From Bathymodiolus brooksi (taxonomy: Eukaryota; Mollusca; Bivalvia; Mytilida; Modiolidae): a DNA stretch of 64,000 nt. Every line of letters starts with the position of its first letter. Positions within the stretch are counted from its first letter, which is position 1. The stretch lies in contig OY804582.1 in NCBI GenBank assembly GCA_963680875.1, positions 50,486,646-50,550,645 of the forward strand, read 5' to 3'. A program made the translations under genes and the position numbers. The notes beneath the pieces were generated by a model that saw nothing but the letters and a program-made list of their open reading frames with translations, made no database searches and was not told the DNA's origin. This document shows, piece by piece, positions 36,382-48,753 of the stretch.

Positions 36382-36560
36382 ATGATGCACATGTTTGAGA
36401 CGACAAACGACAAATAATGCACCCTTTTGAAACAACAAACACCAAATGAATGGTGATCCACATGTTTGAGACGCCAAATGATGCACATAATTGAGACGAC
36501 AAACACCATATGACACACATGTTTGAGACGACAAACGCCAAATTACGCACATGTTTGTAT
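36382..36560. repeat. 32-bp minisatellite
   Basis: About five and a half units with the core CACATGTTTGAGACGACAAA and a spacing close to 32 bases. Because 32 is not a multiple of 3 and stops are rare in it, all three minus frames stay open for 68-77 codons. These are repeat artefacts and not genes. Confidence 0.85.
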
Positions 36561-38139
36561 CCTGATCCACACTCTACTGACTTGGTCCACAGTGTTCTGT
36601 TCAATCAAGAAACTAAGAGTTGATTACATGTTATCATTAATTTATATATGTACTATAACTAGGGAAGTCCAATGTCAATGAAGAAATCGCGTAACTCTAA
36701 TGGTACAAGGCTACAATGGTAAACCTCACTTAATTGAGGACACATATTAACTTTAATAACATAAAATATTGGAAGGCGTGGCTTAAATAATCTTCACCAG
36801 TTACGCTTGAATATAAGAGAATACCTAATTGTTTTGAGAGTAAGCAAACTAAATGGCTTAAAACAGGATAGCCAAAACCCAATAATGATATATATGTCTG
36901 CGGAAGACGAACCTTAGTTTTAGCAAGCAATACAATACCTACTAAATGTACATTACACTAATACTTACATCATGTCAATAATAGTCATCAACATGTAGAA
37001 TTCGTAATATCTATAATATCTAATTTAAGCTTAAATTGTTGGTACCACGATGGTGTTGATTGAAAAGGAAATTAATGAGATAGCATCGTACTAATTAAGG
37101 TTCATCTGCATCAGACATTGATATGCACTTAAACCTATATATAAATGTCGCTGAAGGGAACCTTAAAATGTTACCTTTAAGGGGAGTTGTTCTCTTAGGC
37201 AATGATTTGCTATATATGTGTGCACTTTAAGGTATGTAAGACTGTGATTAAGTGGATGGATTGTGCTGACATTGTTGAGATATTGTAGTTTTATTTTAAA
37301 TATTGGTTTTAGTTGTTAATATTTTACGTCCTAATTGTTTTGAGACAAGTAACACTGAAGATATCAATTATACAACAATTTCCCCAGCAATACTATTGTG
37401 AATGCCGCCTATTGTACAGGTTGTTGTTGCAGGTCGGTATTACAGACCGCTGTGCTAATAGCGAGTTTTATAGTAATTTGAAAATGTTTTGAAACAAGGT
37501 TCATATCTTTAGCATAGTCGTAATTAATAGAAAATGTATTCAAACTCTTTCTCAAACCAGTTCATATGGCAGAAAAAATAATCATAATTCCTATTTGATA
37601 TATTTTCGGTAAATGAACAGTTCGTTCTGGTATAAAATGTTCATCAAACGTCATCTGCTTAAAATATATCGCTGTATATCTATTCATCTGAAAAAAAAAG
37701 AAATACACGTTCAGCTGTATATTATTCCAAATTATTAAAGATGATTAAAAAACGAGAAGTAATATCAATTTCAGATATATCATTTCCACCCGTACAATGT
37801 GTTTTTTAGCCTAAAATTCCAAAAAATGCACATATGATTTGATACAATGATATTGTGGAAGAAGTGTTTGTCTATCGACTTGTGAATGCCTGCACATATA
37901 TGTGTGTATATATATTGCATACCTTTGTCAAATTACAAGTCTTTCCTTCACTGTGTTGATCAAATTGACGAGCGAAATCCGTTTCCATATCAAATATATC
38001 TCAGTCAATATCGTTGTCATCCAATAATATGTGCACAACAGTTACCTGATATTGTTTGACCTCGAGCGAATTTATGATTTTCGCACTCGATTGACAAACA
38101 CATGATGTATGTTTTTATGCTTTAATTTATTCAATTGTC

Positions 38140-38560
38140 TCTTTGGATCACAAGTTTATTGATTTATTCAATAACATACTTTTTTGTAAGAAATGCAGTA
38201 TTCCTGTCCATTCTTGATTGTTCCTTCGTTTGGTTCCTATCATGATTTCCTTGATAGTGGGTTGGTTCTAACAGGAAATTACTGATCGCATGGTTCCCTG
38301 TTGCTAAGTGGAAATCATCACTCCGAATCTTTGTTAACTGCCTACGGATTGTCTGTGTCTCAAATGGCCAAATATATTTTCCGTTTGTCATTCCGAAGCA
38401 CTTGAGTGTTTTCTTGTCTTAGTGGGGTTCGTGTTGTGCATGTTGTCAACTTATATGACGTCATTAGTTGTAATATCAGCTAAGATTTCTGCGTAAAAAC
38501 GATGTTCGAATCGTCTCGACTCCCAATTCTTCTGTAGGAGGTTCATTTTTTTTAATTTAT
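38140..38560 (+). pseudogene. YIDD-family RT C-terminal relic (R1-B)
   Basis: Equivalent to 8880-9300 and 56300-56725: GGAAATCATCACTCCGAA, GTTAACTGCCTACGG, then TTCCGAAGCACTTGAG. The frame is broken more than in copy D. The 75-codon minus frame over it is a shadow. Confidence 0.55.
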
Positions 38561-38869
38561 GTTTTTTGTTTTGTGTTGCGTATACTGGTATCCAACACGA
38601 TCTCATGTTGTCCAAGTATATGTTCTTTTATCTATCCCCATGTTTGTACTGATGTTGGTTTGTGTCACTTTTGATTTGGAATTGGTGCCCTCATTGTGGT
38701 CTAAGCACTTTCATTTATAACCAAAACCAACAACCGGCGGTGCTGGTGTATGCAAATAAATTAAAGGTCTAAATGTTATAGACTTTTAAATATATCTACT
38801 GATTCCTCGTCTACATTAACAAGTACATATTATTAATGGTACTATATAAGTACTAATTTATGTATGATG

Positions 38870-39110
38870 ATAACATCAAGGTTATCATATTCTGTGAAAT
38901 CATTATTAATCTTGGGGTTCTTATTTTCGTGGATTTCGTGGATTTCGTGGCTCACGCAAAGTTTAAAAATTAATATCGAACGAAATACAATTTTCCCATT
39001 GACTGTCGCCTATTGTGCTTGAAACCACGAATTCAAGAACCCAAGGAGCACTGCATTTTGTAGAAATCACGAATAATGTTGCTAACGAACAAAAGTACTT
39101 TCACATTATG
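38870..39110. mobile_element. MITE-like block (R1-B copy)
   Basis: Starts TCTGTGAAATCATTATTAAT and ends ACTTTCACATTA, with TTTCGTGGATTTCGTGG inside. Same family and same place as 9600-9850. Confidence 0.55.
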
Positions 39111-39171
39111 CAGAATTGAACACCGTTGGTGTGTATGCTATGGAAGTTTTAAGCTATGAAACAAATAAATA

Positions 39172-40350
39172 ATGACGTATGAATTTCCAACCCGTTATAA
39201 ATCCGTAGTAGGTGTAGCGTTTTGTATATCACGTTTGCCCTTTTGTTCGTGTATCCTTTATTCGCTTCATTGTTTGTCCTTCCACTATTTACGGCTTCTG
39301 ATCACCTCTTATGTATCTTCAAGCCTTCCCGAACTAAATATTATCCTCCGTGAATATCATTTTTTTCCAATGAACGTGTTTTTCTGTCCATCATTTCCTT
39401 TGTGCATTATATGCAGAGTTCATTACACAGGAGCTTTTCAAGGGAAATTTAAAAAAAATCTATCCCGATCCTTTAATTTAAGGTTTCACTATTTAGAATA
39501 TTCTTATCAATACATATGTTTTATGATGTTGTCGATAGCATCTATGTCATTGACACCAAATATACAGCGAAATGTGCTTCACACCTTGATCTACACCTTG
39601 ACACGTAAGAACGAAATTTTATGACACTATAAATGATTTCAATATTTCCATTGTAAGCTTACTATTTATATATTTGTGTATGTGTCAACATTCCAGTAGC
39701 ACATGTATATGGAGTTTATATTTATCAGCTGATCACATATTCTTGAACTTGTGGCTCCTGTTATGATCTACTTGATAGAAGGTTACTACTGGTAATGAAG
39801 CAGCTACTGAATCAATTGTTTTTAGTGGTTAAGTTGAAGTATTATCTTCGAATGTTGTACTGTCACCACCATGGTTGGGTTAGCCGTTACGGAATATCTG
39901 TGTTACAAATGACCAGGAATATGTTATGTTTGTTGTAATCACAATCCAGTCATTTTTTTATTCATGATTTTATTATTTGTAGCAATAGTAACACGACCGG
40001 TATCACATATGAAACTGAAACTGCTTACCATTGTGGGTCACCAGAGTTCAACACTGGTGTTATGTAGGGTCCCTTTTGCTTGCTCTTTCGTTTGTTGTGT
40101 AATGTCATTGTTTGTTCTTTTTCTTTTGATCATTTCAGTGTCCTTCCTTCTTCGTCGTACTGCTTCTGGATACCTCTTTGCTATCTTCAATCATTTCCTA
40201 CGTGTATGCTCCTTCTTGTAATAGATGTTAAACAATTTTTTAATTATCCACCATGTTCAATGCATTTCTCTCACCTCATATCATTTTTCGGACAGTTGAT
40301 TATTCTTCTGTTCTTGTGTACGTGTTTTAGATATTGTTGAACGTACGCGA
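39172..40350 (+). pseudogene. YIDD RT relic and 3' region (R1-B)
   Basis: 39172-39330 is a 3'-end block like 9900-10130. From about 39340 the RT relic follows; the palm motif is disrupted around 39480-39510 by indels. Frames near 39800-39900 carry the residues that follow LLNQL in relatives. The 3' region is 39960-40350, with CCCTTTTGCTTGCTC, a TACTGCTTCTGGATACC phrase and TTTCCTACG. The open frames of 85-150 codons over this region do not match the RT frame and reflect decay. Confidence 0.6.
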
Positions 40351-40434
40351 ATATAACCCATGCTGGACTTTTTGAAAACTTCTGTCTAACAGCCTGGGTA
40401 CGGTGATTATACTACTAATCTATGCAAATAATAG

Positions 40435-41154
40435 TTATTTGACTCTTGACAATGTATCTTCAGAAGAAAAAATATATAATGGAAAATCCAGAAACAATTG
40501 CAAAATCTTAAAATTTTGGAGAACTGAGCTATCGTATTCATAAACAAGAACAGAGACGAAAGGGTACGTCTTTAATATATTGGTGCATGTCCTAGTACAA
40601 ATGAAATAATGGAAATAAGGTGCGTTAAATGTACCCGAAGCTTGCAGCTGTACGATTTTTAGACTTTCGAACTTTCTTGCCTTGGGGATAATAAGAGTAT
40701 ATAGGGTCGACACATGGAAGTTGCTATTTATAAAAGATTTTTGTGGCATTAATATGGACAGGAACAAGTTAAATAAAGGAACAAAGTGATGAAATAACAA
40801 AATATTTTTATTGAACATGAATATGCATGCAGAAAGTTAAAAAAGTAGGTGGTAATTGCGTGTCACGAGCGTCTTTGCGGAAAACAACAAGACCATACTT
40901 TATCATAACAAATATCATAATTATCAAAAATATGTATACTGTCATTTAAAGCATCTCTGATTCTTTCTATTTATTGAAAGGGACGTTTATTTCTTTGCTT
41001 AATAGCTGTCATGGTAACTTCAAAATCCTGTCAGTTATTTTTCCGAATATATTTTGACTTATTTATAAATGCGGTTTTATAATTTGAACTTTTTTTCTTA
41101 TCGACAAGCTAGTGCTATATGATTTTGAAGTTGGTTGCTCCATATCTATTACAT
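40435..41154. repeat. R1 interior shared by B and D
   Basis: Aligns with about 58710-59325 (AATATATAATGGA, ACCCGAAGCTTGCAGCTGTA, GGGATAATAAGAGTATATAG). A 127-codon minus frame (40818-40435) is open here, but the D copy is not open in the same way, so I do not call it a gene. Confidence 0.5.
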
Positions 41155-41512
41155 CCCTAACCACATCATTGGTGCAATTATTAGCGAGCTCGACCCGAGG
41201 GATGTACATCGTGAGTTCGAGTCGGGGGTGGGTCAAACCAATAGCTAGAAATAGGTATTTGCTGCTTCTAGGCTAAGTACACACCTTTAAGAAGAAAAAG
41301 AAAACTTATGTCGCGGAATTATCATAATGTGTCCTGGTGACTTATATTCGCACAGATTCTTGCTAAAATGAGCAACCACAATAATAATTAAGCATATCGT
41401 GTTCGCTCAGTAAAAACGACCATCATCATCAGCTCAACGAACTGCAACCTATTTCGCCGATTTATTGCTGAACAATTGCTCATTTTCACATTAAATAACA
41501 ACCACTCTCTCA
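41155..41512 (+). mobile_element. tRNA-derived SINE (R1-B copy)
   Basis: Partner of 59325-59693. The head has GCGAGCTCGACCCGAGG, then a B-box-like GAGTTCGAGTC at about 41213-41223. The 3' end has TTGCTGAACAATTGCTCA and a CTCTCACT tail. It is present in both B and D, so it was part of R1 before these copies split. Confidence 0.7.
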
Positions 41513-41535
41513 CTGCCCTACTACATACCGCCAGG

Positions 41536-43881
41536 TAGCCCTTTTCACAAAAATAAGTATAGTCCTAACCTTTTCGCTTAAGATTGTTGTACGAAAGTTC
41601 CTAATTCCTTTTCACAAAGATTATCTTACGACCAATTTTAATCTTACGACTAAAATTACGCTTACGATAAAAAAAATCCTTCCTTAGGTGTACTCGATGC
41701 AACATTATGTGATTCATTTTGACGGTGACTTGCGACAGGTCAATGGTTTTCTCCGGGTACTCCAGTTTTCTCCACAAATAAAACTGACCGATATATTGTT
41801 GAAAGGGGCGTTAAATATCATAAACCATCTTTCTTGGCAACCTAGTTTCATTTTCATCGCAGAATGTCTCTGTAATGCTTTCAGTATTATCTGAACTACG
41901 ATTTCTATGAAAACCTTGTTAGAAAGACCAAAGAGGTAACTTTATCACAGACAGTCACAGAGAATATACACAAACTAAGTTATTAAATCAGACTAACGAA
42001 TAACATTTAAAAAAAATCTAGAAATGCGAAAGTCTACATGTTTCTGACGTTCAAACAAAACATTTTTTCTTAATAGAAATATTCTATTAAACATCCCCGG
42101 CACTAATTTATTAGCTGTTGTTATGCTATGATGTGTTTGTAGGTTTATATTGAATTTTTATCTTATATATGAATCGGTCACCAATAATTGCACAAAATAT
42201 GAACAGCTATGATTTTCGTATAGAGGAAAATTTATAATGCATGTAGATTAAAATGATATATGATAATTATCATTACTTGAAGTTATTTGTCATCATCCAC
42301 GCGTGGTCACTTTTGGTAGAAGCATTTTTTAAGGGAGTGCATTTGGAGTTTGAAAGAAACCTATTCATATATATTATCCATGCTGGATAAATCATTTCAT
42401 CGTTGTGTTTCAGTAAAATATTTACACTCACATCGTATTTCTTTTACATCCGTTTTTCAAACCTATCCCCTCCCCTCAAAAAATATATAAACGCTGATTC
42501 TCTACTATTAAAGGAATAGTTACTTGCCAATTAAATGTAAGTTGTTTTTATTAATTTTAATATTAACAACTGGTAGTTTATCAGATGTTCTACATATTAG
42601 CAGAAAGGCAGTGGCTCTGTTTACAACTGAAAGTTTTGTATGATTAGGCATCCAAATCATTTTCTTAATTCTATTAGAAAGTGCTAAGAATAGCTTAAAA
42701 TAGTTCTGACAATGAATTTTGTTTATGTAACATTCCATCTTTATTCAAATTCAAGTCATGGGTACCGCATCTTTCTGGGTCCAATAATAATAATAATGTT
42801 GTCGAATCATTAAAGATTTTTACTAAAAGTTTACAGGAAGAAGGAATATATGCTTAGTATATTTTTGTATTAAACATTATTAATGAGCTTGATATTAGTG
42901 GTGATTTCGTAGATACATATATAACCAATTTGACAAATGTAAAGTAAATTACACGATATTCTATGATTTAACAATATGTGTCCATGTAGTAAGATAGAAA
43001 CGTACATGTATGAAAGTAACATTAAAGGAAAGCTTTAATATGTTACTGATAAGATTTATCCCGATGTTTCTCAGATAACCCAAGTTAGATATGTTTATCA
43101 TCGATCAATCATGAAGACTAAGACATATCCCTGTTATATATTAATATAGCAGAAGAATGTACACATGCATTAGCAAGAGTGTCGATGATCATCGAAGTTG
43201 CCAGAAATTAATAAATTGTATTAGAAATACAAAAGCAATAACGAAACGATATTATTGCATCCAGAAATTCCCAGTCCTATAACGGCTTTTCATACAACAT
43301 CTTTGTATTAACAAAAAAAAAGCATAGGAAAAGAAAAATCCATCCCATGTTGTCAAGTAGTCTTTTCGATTGTCGACCGTTCCCAATTTTGAAATCCAAA
43401 ATAAAAAGAATTATCCTCACTTTTTTGTCAGATGATATGTAAACAATACACTTTGTTGCATTGAAAATGTAAATGTACGCAATATATCGTTATAGACTCT
43501 GTTATTAGGCACGCCAAAGAGGAGTTAACGTCTGTTTGTATTAAACCAGATTTATTTCAATGAACATTTATTAATATGTGTAATAAGGTTTGTCATACGG
43601 TCAGAGAAAATGCGCTAACGGTGAATGGTTCTCTTATTTTTAAACCGAAGCGCCAATCCATCGTCCATCTTTTTTGTTCCTTTTTTTACTTACGATAAAA
43701 GATAAGACAAATATTTCTCTTACGTTCAACATTTTACACTTACGACAGGGCAGTTTTACACGAAAAGGTAGGACAAATTTTACACTTAAGATTATCGTAA
43801 GTATGTTTGTGAAACTCTTTATCATCTTAGTTTTACACTTACGACAATGTTTCATCGTAAGAATTTTTGTGAAAAGGGCTA
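41536..43881. mobile_element. 2.3-kb TIR DNA element flanked by TA
   Basis: The element runs from 41538 to 43879. The first 17 bases, GCCCTTTTCACAAAAAT, are repeated inverted at the right end, and TA lies outside both ends (41536-41537, 43880-43881). Subterminal zones of about 150-220 bp are packed with CTTACGA / TCGTAAG in both directions. R1-D has the uninterrupted site near 59720. No transposase domain was seen in about 1.9 kb of interior, so it is non-autonomous or decayed. TA duplication occurs in Tc1/mariner and PIF-like groups, but I cannot assign one. Confidence 0.8.
41735..41830 (+). mobile_element. Mollusc SINE tail inside the TIR element
   Basis: GGTTTTCTCCGGGTACTCCA, then AATAAAACTGACCG and TTGTTGAAAGGGGCGTTAAA: the 3' tail typical of mollusc SINEs, also seen at 6360-6441. 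The head with A and B boxes was not found. Confidence 0.6.
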
Positions 43882-43891
43882 CTGACTGATT

Positions 43892-44270
43892 GTGTCTTCA
43901 TGTTCTGATCCTTCTACGTGGACATCCTGTTGTTCTTTTAGATGTTCACCTTCAAAACACTTAGGTTCATCAAACAGGAATACAACTTATATACTACTAA
44001 CATGTCTGACTATTAGCGCATCATTTTCACCTTCATCGCAGATAGAACAAAGAGTGTTACACTCGAATGCACTGTTTGAACGCTAGTCCCGTGCGTCTCT
44101 GATGTATTTCAATTACAATATACCGCTTCTGACCTATATCAAAGACACACCAAAGACAGCAACGTCATCCGGGACAAGATTGTCAACGAGTGATAGCCTG
44201 CTATTTCCATCCAGCATAAACAGGCTGACAACAACCTGTCTCACAGAGATCTAGCACCACTAGAAGTTTA
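43892..44270 (-). pseudogene. R1 minus-strand ORF, broken copy (B)
   Basis: Aligns with 59735-60090. In one frame the residues GQKRYIVIEIHQRR survive; in another CDEGEND. Stops and shifts separate them. The shorter plus frame at 43892 is a shadow. Confidence 0.55.
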
Positions 44271-45748
44271 AGGAAACAAATATCAAATGGGCAATTTTTA
44301 TTTTAGAAAGATTGTTGTATTACTCGACACAAACGATTGCTTCCCTCGTAAACACCGCCATTCAATAAAAATATGGTCCTTACATGGGTGAAGAAGCAAA
44401 GATGGGATTATTTTCTTCAGGTTTTAATTCCTTATTCCATTTTAAAGGGTCAATATCTGTTATTTCTGACAATAACATTTGACACTTAAAATTAACCATT
44501 TGATTTTAATTGGCTATATTGTCTATGCCCTCTGTTTTCGTGGCTTCCAAAGACTTTTATATTATTTGGCTTTTTTACTTTGGGCGTACTTTATGAAGGT
44601 TATTCCAGAAACGTGTCACGCGCACTGAATTAGATATCTGCGTATTTATTTTAAACCTACTACATTATTGGATGTCGTAGCCATAATTCTGTTATATCAA
44701 TGAACAAAATCAATTCATTTTTACACATTTAACAAAATCTGTTTCCAGAGTCATTTTGCTTATCACAGCCCATTCAATTATTTTGTTTAATGGTTCTACA
44801 CGTGTCTGATTTGAAATGGGTAACTTGGTTAATAACTTCTCCATATAAATATGGATGAAAATTACATGCAGCATTATTATGAATTAACAATTAGAAATGT
44901 TTCTTTTTACATTTAGCAAAATCTGCCCCAAAGAAACATTTGCTTATCACAGTCCATTCAATTATTTTTTCAATGATTTCACACGTGACATATTGAAAAT
45001 GGTTAACTTGGTTAATATTGTTTCCATATGAATATGGATGGAAATAACATGCATAATTGTATGCATACATACGATCTTATAGTAGTAGTAACATCTAGTG
45101 CAAGTTTAAAAAAATAATTAAAGCATATCGGCAAAAATGTGTTCCATAAAAAATATAGTCGAGCATGACATTTCATTTGCTTAATTAGTAAGAAAGGATA
45201 TGCGTGTACATGAACATCACTCTCGGTTTTCTTTATTGTGTCCGAGTTGCTCATCTTGTTATTATTTGTGTGTGTGTGATGTCCTATTAGATGTGAGAGT
45301 TCCGTGTTGTGAAGTCCGTTGCGATTCCACATAAAGTGTTCGGTACATCTTTGCATGTAGTTGGTGGTAGTAAAGCTCTTGTCTTATTTACGTTAGTTGT
45401 GGTTATTTTGCGGATAGTGGTTCCCAACACACATTGTGTTTTGTTGTTGTTTTGTTTGTCTTCAGCTTGTGTATTCTATGCTGCCAGTTTCTCTTGATTG
45501 TCCATTCGGTATTTTGTAACGTTTATGTACACTTATGCACAAAGTCAAGTAAAGGAACAGCTTTTTTATTAATTTTCTGCATATTTTGTTATTTTGCTTC
45601 ATAAACAATCACGTGTATGTCACTTTCCTATTACTACCGTGAATTTGAAATATGTCAATTTACGTCCTTACATATTTAAAATCGGATGCAAATTTCTTAT
45701 GTACAGAAGGTATGTGTATGTTGTATTTGTTTTTTCTTTTATTTCATT
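44271..45748 (+). repeat. R1-B segment without genes
   Basis: Matches 12590-13520 plus 14501-14720 of copy A, and 60090-61080 of copy D. There is a local duplication of about 200 bases: the phrase ATATGGATGGAAAT, with its flanks, occurs near 44850 and 45030. Two 3'-end-like pieces lie at 45235-45520. Nothing coding. Confidence 0.5.
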
Positions 45749-45850
45749 TTAGAATTGAATGCATTTTTTGTAGTTTTATTACCGTGTAAAAGCGTGGACT
45801 GAAGCACATTTTTATGAAGCTACAAAAAATGCATCGAATTCTAATAATAG
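45749..45850. repeat. Short hairpin at the gypsy truncation point
   Basis: TTAGAATTGAATGCATTTTT at 45750 pairs with AAAAATGCATCGAATTCTAA at about 45826-45845 (25-base arms, two mismatches, loop about 45 bases). It sits exactly where R1-B stops and the gypsy coding sequence stops. It could be a small MITE or a fold-back made during truncation. Confidence 0.7.
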
Positions 45851-46388
45851 GCAATGAACGAGTCCTCTCCATTGTGATCTGTCTTGCACTTGTCTGGTTG
45901 CCTCTGCCCATGTGTTGAATCCTAGCTGTTTCCTTTGGTACATCACATGGTTCCTCGGTTTCAGTCTGGTTTAACTGTCTTATTTGCACTTCATTCCTAT
46001 CTGCAGTAGTCTCCTCTATGTCATCACATTCTGTGTTGATTGTTTCTTCAACTTCAATACCTACTCCAAGATCACTACCTTTCATCAGTGATATGAACTC
46101 GTTTGTAGCATTATTGAAGACTACTGGTATTTCAGCCTTATTAGGTACAACCACGTAAGGCATTGTGATTCCTTTCAAGTCTGGGAATTGTTGAAAACAA
46201 ACATCAGTGTCAAAGTCATTTTAAAGTTTCACTGTACATTGAATTGTGGACATCGGAGGGACAGTGATTCGCTTATTTAATTGTATTCGAGACACTTTGA
46301 TGTCCTTATCTCCAGCTTTAGCAAACTTTGCGACCAACTTCTGATTTCCTATGCTAATTGTATATCTATCAAAGTCAATGATCGCATG
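45850..46388 (-). pseudogene. Ty3/gypsy post-protease linker
   Basis: The frame 46178-45744 contains GITMPYVVVPNKAEIPVVFN and an acidic stretch (EVEETINTECDDIEET), the type of linker that follows the protease in gypsy polyproteins. A stop lies near 46220. The frame's last residues come from the hairpin. RT, RNase H and integrase, which should follow, are missing, so the element is truncated here. Confidence 0.6.
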
Positions 46389-46817
46389 TTAAAGATGCAA
46401 CAAATCTAGACCAATAATGACTGGATCTGTAGTATTAGCCACACTGAGCCTCCATTTTGTTTCTGTGTTCCCAATTTTGAAACGGACTATGTCTCCTGAT
46501 ACAGTCTTTATGCAAGTATTGTTCCCTGCTCCTTTCAGCGGAAAACACCGTACACAGCCAACTGGTAATTTCATGTTCTTGAAACAATCTTCACTTACAA
46601 CTGCAATTTGAGCCCCAGTATCAACGATTCCATCAATCTTGCGTCCGTTTATGGAGATAGGCAGAACAAGATTGATTCCATCATTTTTATTGGTCTTTGA
46701 GATTTCTTTCACTTGGAACATACCATAATCATGTTCATTTTGTTTTGACCTCTCCTTGTTCTCCATTACGTCTGAAGAGGGTTCCTTGCTGGAGCCAGTG
46801 GAACCGGCCTCCAACAC
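46389..46817 (-). pseudogene. Ty3/gypsy aspartic protease
   Basis: A 142-codon frame. Residues 64-73 read GIVDTGAQIA, the retropepsin active site (D-T-G-A), and residues 132-140 read PVIIGLDLL, the conserved I-I-G-x-D/N segment before the C-terminus. INGRKIDG precedes the active site as expected. Such proteases cut the gag-pol polyprotein and work as dimers. The domain itself appears intact; it lies one frame off the gag end, with a stop after it. It is the best-preserved gene segment in the window. Confidence 0.85.
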
Positions 46818-48753
46818 AGCATAGGATAGCGTTGTGACGGAGAATCAGCCAATTCACAAATATCAGGGAGACCGGCTCTTTGTAACAGGTTATCCTGCCT
46901 TGACTGCAGGACATTACTAGAATATTTTACATTAGTTGAGTCTTCCAATTTCCTAGTTGTAACAAAGCCCCCTGATTGCTGATAAATCGGCGGCTGTGCT
47001 ACTTCCCTGACCCTTGATCGCTTAAAGGGTTAGTTCGAGGTGGCGATTTAGCTTTTTTATTTGGACATTGATTGCTATAATGTCCCACTTCTTGACATGA
47101 GAAACATCTGACCTCCTACTAGGTGACGGTGTCCTTGACCTACTTCTTCCGTTATATTGATTCCGTGACACTAGACTCAAAATCTTGGATGTGTCTTTTT
47201 GCATATTTGAAACGTCATTCTCCGTTTTTTTCAAGTCGATCTTCAAACATTTCCTGAGTCGGGTATATAAACGGTTTCTTATTTAATATCCTCACTGTGG
47301 GGGTCCCTGAGTCGCTGTCTGACGATTCGTCACTTTCAAAATTAGCATGTTGTACTTTCCGTATATGTGGCTTAGCATGCCCAAATAATACTTTCTGATT
47401 ATATATGGAGCTCTTGGGTATTATAGCGCTTGATCGATTCTGGATGGATTTTTATCCATAGCAGCTAATCTTGCTTTTTTGTCATTGTAACCTTTCCAGA
47501 AAGCATCAACAGCCATCAATTCAACAATATCTTCAGTGGCTTCGGTGTACCCATCGGTAGCCATTTCTTGCACTCTCTCAGTAAGCTCTTCTATTGACTC
47601 TTCTACATTTTGCTTTACATCCCGAAGCTGCTTCCTGATTGAATGTGGAAGATCTTTATTACCAAGCCGTTGGAACATTTTTCCATCATTAACTTAAAAT
47701 CATTTTGTACTGATTGAGGACGCGTACTGAAAAACTTCAAAGCTTTCTCTCGCAAGCATGGAAGAAAATTGTCAAGTTTCTGGGCATCTGTCCATTCAAA
47801 GCGCAAGGCAGTATGTGTAAATTGCAGGTGGTATGATTTCCAATCCCCACTTTGAGAAATGAGGTTGTGCGACCAACAACTTGCTACTACTGGATTTAAC
47901 ACTCTTGGTTGTTTTCTTAATTTGTTCGCTTCTTTGTGTTGTTTCTGGAAGATTATCATCAGACACTTTTTTGTTATGTGTTTCTTCCTCTGACATATGA
48001 CCTTTTTCTCTTGGCCCATGAATATTTTTGTGTGCAAATTTGTCTATCATTTGTGTTGTTTTGACATGTTGAATTTCTTCTTCTAACTGTTTTATTCTCT
48101 TATTTTGATCTAACAATTGTTTTGCTTGAGCTTTTGCAGTTGCATCTGCCTTTTCAATGTAGTTTGATTGCGCATCTACCTTTTGCATCAATTGTTCCCG
48201 TTCCGTTTTCAATTCATACATTTTCCCATCTAATTTACTAATTTGTCCCTGATGGTGTTCGTTCTGTCTATGCAGCTCCTCTTCACTTTATGGTTGGTAT
48301 TTTGACTCTTGAGTCCTTAAAGCCTCTGTCAATCTAGACATACTCTCTTCTCCTTCACGAAAATTATCAGCCAACAACTCATTTTGACTAGTAATTGCTG
48401 TCAATTCACTTTGTTATGTGTTTATATTATTTTACCTTTCTAAGCTCCATGGCATTGGTCGCATCAGCTTGCTTAATAATCAGTACCTCTGTTTTGTACT
48501 TCTCCATGAGCTGTTTCGTGTTATCCTCCCTCACAGACTCTGTTTTATCTATCTCAAAGGTTATTCTACCAATCATCACTAGTGGGTCCCAGATATGAGA
48601 CGGTACCCCATGTATCAACTTAAGTGATTATAAATTCAGAGCAGCCTTTGACCTGTCTTTAATAATCATTCCTGATCTTTTTTCTCCTCTATCTGTGATG
48701 GTCATAAGCTCATCCTTTGTGGCAGTATTTATGTTAATTGGTTTCTTTGACAT
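46818..48753 (-). pseudogene. Ty3/gypsy gag with N-terminal helix-hairpin-helix
   Basis: Starts at ATG 48753. Residues 6-19 read ININ TATKDELMTI, then EKRSGMIIKDR: a ComEA-type helix-hairpin-helix. A TAA interrupts codon 43; HGVPSHIW (second hairpin-like turn) follows. The frame 48618-48427 and then 48221-47796 are helical and coiled-coil-like (LLDQNKRIKQLEEEIQHV). After a frameshift, 48037-47615 and 47678-47421 give the capsid: GDWKSYHLQFTHTA, FEWTDAQKLDNFLPCLREKA, then VELMAVDAFWKGY and KNPSRIDQAL. A CCHC zinc knuckle, C-x2-C-x4-H-x4-C, lies at 47106-47065. Two or more frameshifts and stops. Protease follows downstream. Confidence 0.8.

Larger units (their letters stand above)
36560..45749 (+). 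repeat. Composite repeat R1, copy B
   Basis: Collinear with copies A and D. It has the empty SINE site at 36573-36600, lacks the 6.7-kb insertion of copy A, and carries the RT tail relic (38140-38560), MITE-like block, RT relic, SINE, minus ORF relic and tail. A deletion near 40450 removes DNA present in A and D. Its own private insertion is the TIR element at 41536-43881. The right edge is the gypsy fragment or its hairpin at 45749. Confidence 0.75.

Noticed and set aside
39172..39624. 150-codon plus-strand frame in R1-B
   Set aside because: It crosses a 3'-end block and the RT relic but in the wrong frame for the RT; the counterparts in A and D are closed.
40435..40818. 127-codon minus-strand frame
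   Set aside because: Open only in R1-B; R1-D has indels in the same DNA and no domain is visible.
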